Of a stretch of 64,000 bases of DNA, positions 24,725 through 36,276 are shown in pieces. The notes beneath the pieces were generated by a model. The model did not search any database and had not been told where the DNA came from. It was given only the letters and a program-made list of their open reading frames with translations. The stretch's first letter is position 1, and each line of letters opens with the position of its first letter. The stretch lies in NCBI GenBank assembly GCA_022575985.1, contig JAKSXM010000137.1, forward strand, positions 13,472,001 to 13,536,000, given 5' to 3'. This DNA is from Anagrus nilaparvatae (taxonomy: Eukaryota > Arthropoda > Insecta > Hymenoptera > Mymaridae). Position numbers and translations under genes: made by a program.

Positions 24725-27222
24725 TTAATCTTCAATTTCTTTAAGTATGAAATCCATAAAAGCATTGACTCTTGTATAAACTCCAGGGAATTTGCTATTG
24801 GCACATTTATAACCATAAGAAACAATTCCAATTAAATCTGTATGATAAGCTTCAATTAAAACTAAAGGACTTCCACTGTTACCCTATAATTTGAGAAAGA
24901 AAATTATTAAAATATTTTTAATTAAAATTCTTTAAAATAATTAAATTTATAACATACATAACAAGGATCTGTTTTCTCTCTTGAATGAATACATAAAGTA
25001 CGATTATCAAATTTTCTATTTGGATACAATGAATCATATGATACTTCACAGTGATTATTAGGATATACTTCTAACTCAAAATTTAATAGTACTTCACTCA
25101 GATTTTCACCTACAAAAAAAAATGTTATTAAAAAACTTTATAAACTAAAAATTGGTTTCAAAGAATTTTATGAATTATAATTACTTTCAGATGTAGATCC
25201 CCAACTCAGTACCTTAGGTTTAAAAAAATTAAAATCGAAATTTACTGCTTGTTTTGGTAAACATACAGGTTTTATGTTATCTAAAAAAAATGATAATTTT
25301 TAATTAATTTTAAAAAAATTTGAAAATTAAATTAATACCTGTAAATTCAACGTCTTTGTCCAATTTTAAAATGGCTAAATCATTTTCAAAAGTCTGTCTG
25401 TTATAATTTGGATGTACAATCTTTTTTTCGATCCCATAATCTTTTGAAAAATCATCATGTATTTCGTTTCTTAAATTTATAGCACCTAAACGAATTATAT
25501 ATAATTGCTGATCAACACAATAAGCTGCAGTTAAAACGTGTCTGTGAGATATTAAACTTCCTCCACAATTCCAAATTGGTTTATCTGGGTTATTGAAATT
25601 TTGGTAGCCGAGAGCAGCAGTGTATGGCCATTTATCTAGAAAGATTATTTAAATTTTAATTCACAATTATAATTATAAATTTTTTTTCTTGATTATTATA
25701 AAAAAGGAATACAGAAATTTTATTTTATTTTGATTAAAAATTAGCCAAAGAAAAGCAAGCCCCAACTTTTTGATCTAGTTTTTTATTGTTAAAAAAATCT
25801 TATTTTACTGTAGACGAAGAAACATTTTTTTAGCTGATGCGATTAGGTACTCATAACAGACCATTTTAGGCTATTTTTTATGCTTTTTTGGCGTATTTTC
25901 TTTTATTAATATCTTAGGGGTACTGAATATGATCATAAAATCAATTTTTACCTAAAATGGCCTAACTGGTTGCATATGAAAATGTATAAGCCACAAAAAA
26001 TAACTTAAAGTTGCTTATTGTGGGCTCATAGACTACTCTTGATAAGAAATGCAATATGCAAAAAAATAAACATAAACGTAAACATAACGTTTTGTGGTCG
26101 AAACTTCAAAATTTACTCCCTTTTTTATTATTTGACATGCAAGAGTGGGACGAAAAGGAGTAAATATCGAAGGTGAGGGTTACAAATTTTTTCTCGTCAA
26201 ATGTTCTCTAAATCGAGATTATTATAAATCCATTTGACCCTCCTTCTGAATATTCTATAAATCGAGGTTATTGTAAGTCCATTTGACCCCCCTTCTCTCC
26301 TGAAAACGTTAATATTTTGAATCCCTCGCCCAAAAAACGTCCATTTTTTACCAGCACCCTAACAACGTATACTATAAACATAATATGAACATGTCCCATA
26401 TAAAAGAATTGTAATAAGAAATAATCCAAAAATAATTATTGATTTCATACTAGCAGGTTCTGGTTGTTCTTGTATTGCTTTGTGAAGGTAAGTTTCTTGC
26501 AATTGCCTTTGCCAAGATTCACTAGAGCAAAGATTTAACATATCTTGGGAAGCTATACTATGAGTTTGGTTAGAACAGCAAACTTGTAAATTCTCATTAT
26601 TCCATCCACAATATTTATGTTCTTTTAAATATAATTCTGCATGTCCTTCGACAACTTTTTTTATCCCTGATAAAGTATCACAAGTTTCTACACTCGTGCA
26701 ATTACAGTCATCTGAAAAATACCATTTATAATAAATTTATGAATTTTAGAACCTCCTTAAATAAATTATTTCAAATTTTAAAATTTTCTTTTATTTATTT
26801 ATATGCATAAAATTTTGTCTATTGAAATTTTAAAAGACAAAATCTAATTGATTTCACAGAATATTTTAGCCAAAACTAAAAGATTTAAAACTTGTTTATT
26901 TTGTAAACAAAATTATAAATTCAAAAACTTATTTGTATTATATGTAATTGTATACACTCTTATTACGTTATACAGTTAATTAATATTTAAACGATTATAT
27001 TATACGCACATTTATTTATAATTTTACAATAATGGATCCGTTTATCAATTGACATTTAATGCTATATTAATTTTTAAAATTCAATTCAATTAAAAAAAAA
27101 AAAAATTTTTAAATCCATTATTCAGCTACAAAATTTTAAAATGTCTTACCTGGTTGTCCAAACGTAAAAACAAGTAATTTAAAAAAAATAACGCAAATAA
27201 AATAAACTTTGTTTTTGAACAT
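24725..27222 (-). CDS. CLIP-domain serine protease homologue (catalytically dead, secreted)
   Basis: Minus-strand exons: 27150-27222 (start ATG and signal peptide ending near FTFGQ), 26359-26711 (CLIP), 25339-25635, 25185-25280, 24958-25109, 24725-24883 (stop). The CLIP exon has the expected cysteines (DCNC...ETC...KYCGW...VCC). The protease exons carry CGGSLISHRHVLTAAYC, ENDLAILKL and CYGNSGSPL: catalytic Asp and Ser remain but the active-site His is Tyr, and GDSGGP reads GNSGSP. DPC keeps the S1 Asp. Family knowledge: such homologues act as cofactors or inhibitors in the prophenoloxidase cascade, and occur in wasp venoms. Protease exons join each other in phase, ending GVYTRV..FMDFILKEIED. 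The link between CLIP and protease exons is unsure: phase-1 donors exist inside the CLIP exon (CATA|gtatag; GCTA|gtatga), but no exon with an R-(I/V)VGG activation site was found between 25636 and 26358. Confidence 0.75.
26140..26410. repeat. Same family, decayed copy between protease exons
   Basis: TCCATTTGACCCTCCTTC, AAAACGTTAATATTTTGAAT and AACATGTCCCATATAAAAG. It overlaps the end of the CLIP exon's membrane-anchor extension. Confidence 0.45.
26359..26711 (-). CDS. CLIP exon with read-through into a C-terminal membrane anchor (short isoform)
   Basis: If the CLIP exon is not spliced onward, translation continues to a TAG at 26359-26361, giving with the signal exon (27150-27222) a 141-residue protein: signal peptide, CLIP domain, a short linker with one more Cys (LNLCSSESW), a charged QE-rich stretch, then a hydrophobic segment (SIIIFGLFLITILLYG) and a short tail. 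This could be a real alternative product, that is a membrane-tethered CLIP without a protease, or a separate small gene, or intron read-through that looks sensible by chance. The clean hydrophobic segment and 117 open codons in DNA this AT-rich argue that the extension is under selection. Confidence 0.5.
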
Positions 27223-28379
27223 TTTAGTATTTTTATTTTTACTCAATTATTCTCTAAATACGTTTTTTTCATAAATACAGAAAACTTCTTGAACAATCTT
27301 TTAAGAACAAAACATCACTTCTGTACATAAAATAAATTTTGAGTCAGGGCAAACATAAAAAAAAACACATAATAGCTGAATTCCCCACTTTTTAATAAAT
27401 ATTTTTTTTTCTTCTTTGAACCTTTCTCTTAAAATTACACGATTGCCGGTTCATGAAATTTTTCTGACAAATAAAATTTTTTATTTTTTTTTTAACAAAT
27501 AAATATATCGATCAAGTAAAAATAAAGAAAAAAACAGAGTTTTACTTTGTAAACACACAACAACACTTTAATATAATAAAAATTTTAAATTAAAACCGCA
27601 GCTGATGATTCTTTTTTTTATTTGTAAAGAACTAAAAAGCAGATGGCCTAAACTATTATTATTATTTTATTTTAAAAGATGAATTTATAAAAAAAGTTTT
27701 AAAAAGTCAAAATTCTTATAAATTTTAATTAATATACAAAATGTACAATAAATTAAAATTTATTATAAAGAAACAGGGAAAAAAAAACACATTATCATAA
27801 AATTAAACACACACTCATGGACGTTTTATACAAAAAAAAAATAAGAGAAATTTATATGTATTATATTTTTTTTTAAATTTATTTATTTTTTTAAATCTAT
27901 TCAATTATAGTATAAAGTCAAATTACTCATACTATTTATCTGCAAAATATTTCTGGCTAAATGTGTGATTACGTATTCTAAAAAATTTTATTTGCGCATT
28001 TATCTAATTAATGATATTCGATAAAAAAAGAATCATTAAAATTTTATAAGTAATTATTTTTTTGGAATTTTTTTTTCATCATATAATTAAAATTATTTTA
28101 GTTTTTGTAATTATATAAATTTTTGAAAAAAATTTTGGCGTTAAAAAGCTTACAGCGGATTTCTTTCTAAAGTACCATAAAACTGCATCATTATCTCTTT
28201 AATTATTCTAAGTCTCTTAATTAAAATTGTTCTATCCCATTTTACGACCTCCTACGTTTTAAGGTACCCTTCCCCATAATGTTGCATCTAAAATTTTTAG
28301 CTGAAAAATTGTACTTAAAAAATTGCCATGCAACAACATTTTTCCATATCAATAAAATTTACTTACATTATTAATACTT
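27223..28379. other. Upstream region of the CLIP serine protease homologue
   Basis: AT-rich, no gene. The promoter should lie here (minus strand), but I cannot point to a convincing TATA box among so much A+T. Confidence 0.5.
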
Positions 28380-28503
28380 GGTTCCTCAAAGAGGAACCAT
28401 TGTGATAGGTCAAACTTCGATTTTTGATTTTTTGGCATATAAGCACGTTTTGAGACCCCAGGAAGCTAAAAAACCGGTTTTTAAAAAAAGTACGTATGTA
28501 TGT

Positions 28504-28564
<61 letters not shown>

Positions 28565-29642
28565 TGGTGATATTTCACAAACATTATGGAGTTAAGACCT
28601 AATTTTTTTTTCAAAAATTTTTATATCAAAAAAGCTCGAGGTACTTTTTTTTTTTTTAATTTGGATGTAATACCTCATTTATTTCCATGAAAGTACTTAT
28701 ATTTGAAAGTACGATTTTTACTCGATATCTCGAATCTGATACTTAATTTTCTGAAAATTTTTTTCCTAAATTTTTTTCACGAAAAAATACAAAAGAAACC
28801 AATTTTTTTTTTCTTTTTGGACCTAATTTATTTCTATGAAAGTACTAGTTTTAGAAAATTTGTTTATAGTCATTTTTTAGATCTGATACCGAATTTTTTC
28901 AAAAATTTTTTCTAAAAATTAAAAAAACAAAAAAATTAAAAAACCTGCAATATTTTTTTTTTTTTGGATGTAATACTTCATTTAATTACATGAAAGTACT
29001 AATATCTGAAAATATTGCGACCGGCGATATTTCACAACCGTTATGAAATGACCTAATTTTTTTTTCAAAAATTTTTATATCAAAAAAGCTCAAGGTACTT
29101 TTTTTTTTTTAGTTTGGATGTAATACCTCATTTATTTCCACGAAAGTACTTATACTTGAAAGTATAGTTTTTACTCGATATCTCGAATCTGATACTTAAT
29201 TTTTTGAAAATTTTTTTCCTAAATTTTTTTTCACAAAAAAATACAAAAAACACCAATTTTTTTTTTCTTTTTGGACGTAGTACCTAATTTATTTCTATGA
29301 GAGTACTAGTTTTAGACAGTTCGTTTATAGTAATTTTTTGGATTTGATACCGAATTTTTCCAAAATTTATTTCTTAAAATTAAAAAAGTTTTTTTAAACT
29401 GCAATATTTTTTTTTTTTTTGGTGTAATACTTCATTTAATTCCATGAAAGTACCATCTTGAATAATTATTATCCAATGAATTACGTTAGATTTTATTTGA
29501 AAAAAAAACAGATTTAGTTAAATTCAATACATAAATTTTCTTTTAACTTTTAAAAGTTAATAGAAATGAGTGTATAATTGCATGGTTGTAATCGGTGTTA
29601 TCTGTGGCATATTGAAGTATTTAGCTCATTGTTTGAGGAACC
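28380..29642. mobile_element. Element with GGTTCCTCAAA inverted ends and internal duplication
   Basis: GGTTCCTCAAA at the left and TTTGAGGAACC at the right. Inside are a TG dinucleotide run and two direct copies of a roughly 450-bp block (about 28565-29020 and 29026-29455; shared TACTCGATATCTCGAATCTG). A diverged relative begins near 59045 (GAGGAACCTTTACTATAGG). Confidence 0.72.
28503..28560. repeat. TG microsatellite, about 29 repeats
   Basis: Uninterrupted TG run. The Cys/Val and Thr/His open frames across it are artefacts. Confidence 0.97.
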
Positions 29643-29948
29643 TTAGTGCCAGCTAGTTGGCAGGGTATTTTAAATAATGCTGGCAAAACCCTTTTCAATT
29701 AAATGATTACTAAATTTATAATTACTGCCAAAATTACAATTTTTGTCTTTTGAGATAAAAAAGTTTTGTAGGTCAAAATTTTTAATACATTTAAATTTTT
29801 TGAACTGGGTTTTAATTTTCGTCTGAATATTCCAAAATGATAAACAAAGAAAACAACTTCTAATCATATAAAATTTCAGGTATCTTATTTTCTTTATTTT
29901 CAACATTTTTAAATATAAAATCCATAATAAAAACAAACACTCTTATTA

Positions 29949-30645
29949 CTCGAGTCAAAATACGGGGGGGGGGGGGGGGTAGGGGGGGGTTGTATAGTTA
30001 CTGGCAATTAGATTTGGTCTACTATTTTTGTTTCACTGATCATGAAAATCGGGGTTATTTGATAAAAAAATTTGGACTTTACCCTTAACTTAGCAAAAAC
30101 TACTCCCAAAATGGTGCATTTTTAATATATTCGCTCTTTGAATGCCCAAATTTGGTACCTAGGGGTTTTTTGGGTCGCCGATCAAGAATTCTAATGATTT
30201 TTTAAGGTAAAATTAATATTGCACCCTTAAACTAGCTAAAACTACCCCCAAAAAGGGGTATTTTTACCATTTTCGCACTTTTTCCGTCCAAATTTGGTTC
30301 ATATAGTTTTTTTTGGGTCGCTGATCAGGAATTGCGGAATCCTGCCAACTGAAAATTAGCATTTTGCCCTTAAATTAACAAAAACTACCCTTAAAAAGGT
30401 TTACTTATTATTTTCGCACTTTGGGCATCCAGATTTGGTACCTAGGGGTTTTTAGGGACGCTGATCAAAAATTTTTGTGATTTTTTTATGCATAATTAAC
30501 ATTTTACCCTTAAATTAGCTAAATCTACCTCCAAAAGGATGCCTGTAGTTTATATTTGTATCTTTGCTATTTTCGCACTATGTCCATCATAATTTGGTTT
30601 ATATAAATTTTTTGGGTCGCATTCAAAAAATTAAAAAAAATTCAA
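29949..30645. mobile_element. TA-flanked repeat family, member with 16-G tract
   Basis: Starts TA-CTCGAGTCAAAATACGGGG. Then four or five units of about 125 bp, each with a TTAGCTAAAACTACCCC-like block, a TTTTCGCACTTT block and TTTTTTGGGTCGCTGAT. A decayed inverted arm lies at about 30800-30930. The right end is not clear. Confidence 0.65.
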
Positions 30646-31502
30646 AACAAATAAAATTTTTTTTCTTTAATTCAATAAAAATATAAAAAGGAAACAAGTG
30701 ATATATTTTATGTCTTATTTAATATTATAATTTTTTATACTTTATTACTTAACATTTAATTAAAAAGTAAAAAAGGGATTTCGAAAATTTGAAAATGAAA
30801 ATTGAAGTTATGTACAAAAATACCTTTTCTAGGAGTAGTTTTTGGTAATTGAAGAGCAAAAAATAAATTTTTCATAAAAACATTCCGAAAATTCTTGATT
30901 AGTGACCCAAAAAAAATATATTTAGAAGGTAATAATTATTTTTAAACATTATAAAAAAACTTTAAAGAAAAAAATCTTTTTGAACTGCCAATTCGATATT
31001 ATTCTCATGAATAAATTGAAATTTTACGACCCATAATAAAATATTTTTTATTAATAATTTCAATATTTTTCCCCACTTTTTTCCATTCTACAGATTCAAA
31101 AACTTTTGTATTATTAATTATAAAAATTAATTTAATTTTTTCAAATTTTTTTAGTTTTATCGACTGGTTTCTACTTGATCGTCAAAATTTTATAGACTTT
31201 TTTATCATTAAATTTATTTTTTTTAATTCTCCTATTTATTACGATAGATGGCCTTAGTTTCTCAATTCACAAAATATTGCAAATTTTATATCATTGCCAA
31301 TTTTTTCAAATAATTTTTAATTACAATATCATGCATTGAAAAAATCTTAAAAGCGGAAATTCAAACTTTCCATAGAAAAATTGGCTTTCTATGACAAAAA
31401 TAGAATTCTTGGGTAAAAATAAAAATCTCATTGAAAAAATAGTTCATTTTCATCCTTGGTATATCATATACTATTATAATAGAATTTATCATTTTTGCTT
31501 TA

Positions 31503-32045
31503 CTCAAAATAATATACGGGGGATGTCAAGTTTCCGGGCACCGCAATATTTAGGTTTACCGTGTATTTTTAGGTCGTTAACCACAAATTTCGGGGTCTTT
31601 TCTATGAGAAATGTAAGGAACATTCTTAAATAAAGTAATTTTTATATACTTCACGTTTTTGCACATTTAAGAGCGTAGTGCCAATTTTTAGTAGACAGGA
31701 CCTTAAAGTTCGTGACTAAAAAATCAGTGACTAAAAAACTCCACATGGACCAAATCTGGATACTGAAAGCTTGAAAATAGTGAGTAGTTTTGCTAATTGA
31801 AGGGCGGAATATTAATTTTTCACAAAAAAAAATCTCCGAAATTCGTAATCAGACCCAAAAAACCCATATGAGCCTAATCTGAAGTTCGAATACAAGAAAT
31901 ACCCCTTTTTAGGGATATAGTTTTTGCAAATTTAAGGGCTTTCCACACATTTCTCATAGAAAACCCCTTGATCAGCGATCCAAAAAACCTATAGTAGAAT
32001 AACTGATGGTAGTCTGAAACAACCTAAACCCTATATTGACTGAAG
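31503..32045. mobile_element. TA-flanked repeat family, complete member
   Basis: Left end TA-CTCAAAATAATATACGGGGG; right end TATTGACTGAAG-TA. The body holds family units in both orientations. Confidence 0.65.
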
Positions 32046-33419
32046 TATTCCAGAGAACCGTTTATTAAGAATTGAAACTTAAGGAAATAGATTTAGAAAA
32101 CTTTATGTTGCCATTGATTTAGTACAAAAAAATTCGAATTCTTTAAAATAATTTCTGTATTTTATAAGATTTTTTTTTCTTCCAACGGCAATAATGCCGA
32201 TATGCATAAATAAAAATTTAAATTATTAATATATTATCTTCCACTGGAGCAATATTTTTATACTTGTTGAACAGCGTAAAAAATATTGTAAGTTTTGATT
32301 TTTAGCATGTTGTTGTATTTCACATTTTCATTGCATTAAATTTTTAGTGTGTTATGTCATATTAGAAGTAGGTATATATAAATTTACTTCTATGGCTATA
32401 AAGCTGAAGCCCTCCAGCTTTATAGAGAAATACCCTGGTTCGAGCACTATTACTCTATAATATGGGCTTGTTGGTTATAGCTTATAAAACCGATTATCCT
32501 ATATGGAGCTAAAACTTTTTTAAAACAATTGTTTTTCATCAAAAGTGAAAACAATGTGCATCAGAGGGAAGAGAAAATGAAATCATTGCTTAAGAATAAA
32601 TTAATTTTTTTAAATCAAAAATAAAGTTTCAGTATCTGTCATCTCTGATCTTAAAATACATCTAAAATATAAAAAATTCCTGATGCATCTGCAGTTTTTA
32701 AAAATAATAAATATGAAGAAAAAAACGGTATAAAGTTTTAGAATTATAATGAGGGTATACAGTTTCAAAAAAAATATTAACGTGAAGAATATCATATATT
32801 GGAGCTAATGTAACTGTACTTTTTTTTGAAAAGAAAAAAAATTTTTTTTTTAAATTTTATTCTATTGAATTTTAATGCTCTTTTATTAAAAAATATTAAT
32901 TTTTTTGCTTTTTACAAAGCTTTTAATTATACTTATTTATTATTTTTAATTCACATAAATAATTCTTTTATTTTTATTATTATGAGATAATGTAGGTTAA
33001 ATTATACCTATGTAGTTATAAATATAGTTTATTTTTAATCTCCCTTTATTAATTTTCTTTTTTATTTGTTGAATATATTATTTTTTTAAACTATTTATAA
33101 AAAAAAAATCGATTTAATATATTTAACAGTTGAGTGATTCCAGATTGAAATATTAAATTAGGCTAATGTGATTTTAGTTATTTTAATAATTAAATGTGTT
33201 TTCTAATATAAAGGGAGGACATGTTTTATTTGAGAATCAACTATTCCGTTCTCATATTTGAATTAGAACTTTTATATCATAAAACTTTCTTTTTTATTTT
33301 TTGTAATTATTTAAGAATTCTAAGTGTTATTAGCATAAGCAGGACAGCAGAAAATCACACAATTTTACACAAAAAGAATATAACGAGTCAACATGTTTAT
33401 ATACGGATAGGGAACTTAA
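32046..33419. other. No gene seen
   Basis: AT-rich spacer with a small perfect hairpin at about 32395-32424 (CTATAAAGCTG arms). Confidence 0.6.
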
Positions 33420-34065
33420 GAATATGAAAATCAAGAAGAGGGGAGGGTCAAATGTGTCTGATTTAAGGGGGGGGGGGTTCAAATGGGACTTAGAATAGTT
33501 TTGATTTAGAGACTTATAATAATGTGGATTGAGAATAATTCAAGTTTAGTGACTTACAATTAGAATGTTTTCGATTCAGGGACTTAGAATAACACGGGCT
33601 TAGGGAATCAGAATAATTTGAGTTTAGAATCTTAACATCTAGTAAAGGTGATAATTACAAATTATAAAAATAGCAAATTGTATTGTAATGTCGCATAAAA
33701 TGTATTCATTAAACCTAGCCCTTAGCTGTAAGTACTTGTATTAACATGGAACATGTTCATTGGATGGGGTATTTGAAAAAGTTTAGCTCAGCGGGGGGGG
33801 GGGGGGGTGAAAAAGTGAAGTGCTTAGAGGAGGGGGGGTGAAATGGCCTTAGAATAATTTTAAGTAGGAATTAGGGCCTGATCTGGCCCTGATAAGAACA
33901 AGAACTTAGAATACTTTAGGTTTAAGGACTTAGAATAATTTATATTTCAGGATTTATTGAAATTTCGGTTTTTGGATTTATTACTGTTATGTGTGAACCA
34001 GGTGTGAACATATTCAATGATCCTTGGTTGTGTAAACACACAAAGCAGTTATAAATTTTTTTTGT
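33420..34065. repeat. Same family, two adjoining copies
   Basis: First copy 33430-33720 with a 10-G tract and about five units; second copy 33740-34060 with TTAACATGGAACATGTTCAT at one end and CACAAAGCAGTTATAAATTT at the other. Confidence 0.65.
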
Positions 34066-34405
34066 TATGTTTAAACAAGCCGGATATAAGTTTTTTAGTA
34101 TTTGATCGCTACGCGCCTTAGAGCTGTAAATCTTATAATTTTATATAGTTGGCGATTTCAAAGTCAAGCTCTCACCTTGTAAATATTATTATTATTATGG
34201 ATTAAAAAAATATTTTATATTTCAATAAAAAATATTGTTTTATGCACGACTAAAAAGCTTTTTATATTTGACAAAAAAATTTTTAAATTAGTTTGCTTAT
34301 GAATTTAATTTAATATAGTAAGAATATATTTTATTTGAAAATCGCGTTACAATATATTTTTATAAATTTATTTTTCTAAATAATTTAACATTTTTTTATT
34401 CAGTG

Positions 34406-36276
34406 ATGTTCTATTTAATAAATATCTTATTTATTTTCATTTTTTGTATTAAATCAATGCCATATTCTGTAATAGACATTGTAAGTTTATTTATTTGGTA
34501 CCTAATGATAAGTAAACTAATATTTTTAGAGTTTATTTTTGGTAGAATAATTATAAATTAAATATAATAGGTATTAGGTCTTTATAATAGGTACACGGCC
34601 AGGCTGCTTTGCTTGAAAATTCAAGCAACAAAAAAATTTCAAACAAAGCAGCCTGGCCGTGTAGGTTATACAAAAGTATAATATCATATCACGAGTAAAC
34701 CATAATCAGGTATGCAAATATTAAAACATTAATATTAATTTGAAATGTTTTCATATATTGACCAGTACTGGGCGGATGGTTGAAAACCACAAATATATGA
34801 AAACATTTCAAATTAATATTAAATTAAATATGGATGATAAATTGAATACCATTCATGATAATTAATTTTAATGAGCCATGAAACGGTATGACTCCGGAAA
34901 CTTTTTAAAACTTGCGGTGTCTGAAATAACTTTAATTACCGATTTTGAGGTCAGAGGTCCGTCAGTTACACCCTGAAAACTTGGTGAATATAAAAGTACA
35001 TAAAAAAATTTAAACTTTTTATAATAATGTTAAAATCTACCTTTTTGAAGTCCAGAATTTTGAATTTTAATAATCTGATTTCAGATAAGCAGTCCCAAAA
35101 ACCTCAGAAGGGTACCAAAATTTGTTTCGCTCATCCATATTTTTTAACAATTTGCATTTTTTATTAGACTTTTGCTCGTTTTTAAAAAATCGTTAATGAA
35201 TCAAAACTGGTCATCGAAAAATGCATGATACCTTGAAAATTGTTTTTAGGAACCAAATCTAAGCACAATCAACTGTATCTATCAAGACCAATCTAATTTA
35301 AGTTTTAAAACAAGATTATTCTACTCAAATTATTCTAAATTCTCAAACCTAAATTTTTCTAAGTCCCAATAATCATAATTTTTCCAAGTCCCCCCCCCCC
35401 TTTAAAATCGCTAACTTTTCATCCCCTTCCTAAAACGTCCATTTTTCTCTCGTTTATTTTGAGGGCCTTTTCCAGGAGCCTCTCCTTATGAACATGTTTC
35501 ATGCTAAAATAATAGAATAGTTTTTTGTCCTTCATTTAATTCTAATATATAGATTGTTATTTTATTTTGATAAACTCAAGCAATATCATTTTTTCATTCT
35601 TTTACTTTTTTTTTATTTTTAGGGTAAAACTGAAAATCATTTATTTGACAATGAAAATTCAGTACCTGTTATAATCATAGAAACCCTAACTGCATTAAAT
35701 CAAGCATTACGCAGAAGAACTACTGATAAGATAGATGCTTTAAAACATTTACAAAACCATAAATTGCATTGCAATAATGAAGAAATTAAGAATTATATTT
35801 ATAAATTTGTTAATGAACAAATTGTTGAAGATCTTAGAAATTCCAATTTTTTAACAATATTTTCAATCTTACAGTGCTATTTATTGAATTTGAATGATTT
35901 TTTGATTCCTGAAAATCTAGCTTTAATTCTGCTTCAAAAAATTAAAAGAAAACCTGAAATTATGAATGGAAATTTAATAAATATTTTAAATTTTAGAGTA
36001 CCTGAATCAAAGAAAAAAATTTTGCAATACATTATTGAAAATTATATGAATTTCAGGGATATTTTTATTAATGATAAAGAAATTAATTCATTAAACTGGT
36101 TTAGTTCAATTTTTGCACCTATTCTAATTGAAAATACAGGAAAATTTACTGAAGAAGAACAAGCAATGGTATATTTTTAAATATTAAATTTTATTTTATT
36201 TACTATAAATAAATTTTTTCTGATAAAAGGTGTTTTATTTCAGATACTAAAAAAAGTTATAAAGTCTTTAATTTGA
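34406..36276 (+). CDS. Secreted RhoGAP-like protein, 217 aa, three exons (venom-type candidate)
   Basis: Exon 1, 34406-34480, encodes a 25-residue leader with a hydrophobic core (INILFIFIFCIKS) and ends at a perfect gtaagt. Exon 2, 35623-36168, follows a strong polypyrimidine acceptor. Exon 3, 36244-36276, follows ttttatttcag and adds ten residues and TGA. Both introns are phase 0. Without the second splice the frame stops four codons later at 36178-36180. The fold pattern fits RhoGAP: VPVIIIETLTALN near the start, LQCYLLNLNDFLIPENL near 110-130, RVPESKKKILQYIIENYM near 150, LNWFSSIFAPILIEN at 182-196 (equivalent of the NLA..FGP.L block). The GxxRxSG arginine-finger motif is missing, so GTPase activation is unlikely. 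Family knowledge: figitid Leptopilina wasps secrete signal-peptide-bearing RhoGAP venom proteins, some lacking the finger. No homology search was possible, so the family call is tentative. Confidence 0.62.
34592..34663. repeat. GC-rich hairpin, 20-bp perfect arms
   Basis: TACACGGCCAGGCTGCTTTG is mirrored by its reverse complement after a 32-base spacer that itself holds a shorter dyad (TTGCTTGAA/TTCAAGCAA). It is probably a small foldback element; it stands out as GC-rich inside an AT-rich intron. Confidence 0.8.
34731..34820. repeat. Hairpin with about 30-bp arms
   Basis: AATATTAATTTGAAATG and the following bases through TTTTCATATAT are repeated inverted after a spacer of about 30 bases. 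It sits 68 bases after the first hairpin in the same intron. Confidence 0.75.
35330..35515. repeat. Same family, copy in RhoGAP intron 1
   Basis: Inverted units (AATTCTCAAACC, TTTCTAAGTCCC), a 10-C tract and GAACATGTTTCATGCTAAAA. Confidence 0.55.

Larger units (their letters stand above)
34481..35622 (+). other. Intron 1 of the RhoGAP-like gene, with two hairpins and a repeat
   Basis: It runs from gtaagt to a T-rich tract and ag. It holds an inverted repeat at 34592-34663 (arms TACACGGCCAGGCTGC), a second at 34731-34820 (arms AATATTAATTTGAAATG) and a minisatellite-bodied repeat at about 35330-35510. No exon could be seen inside. Confidence 0.55.

Noticed and set aside
28363..28614. Open frames with long His-Thr or Cys-Val runs
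   Set aside because: They are translations of the TG microsatellite on both strands.
36121..36180. Ending the RhoGAP-like protein at the TAA at 36178
   Set aside because: A gt at 36169 and ag at 36243 splice out that stop and add ten residues that fit the domain's last helix better.
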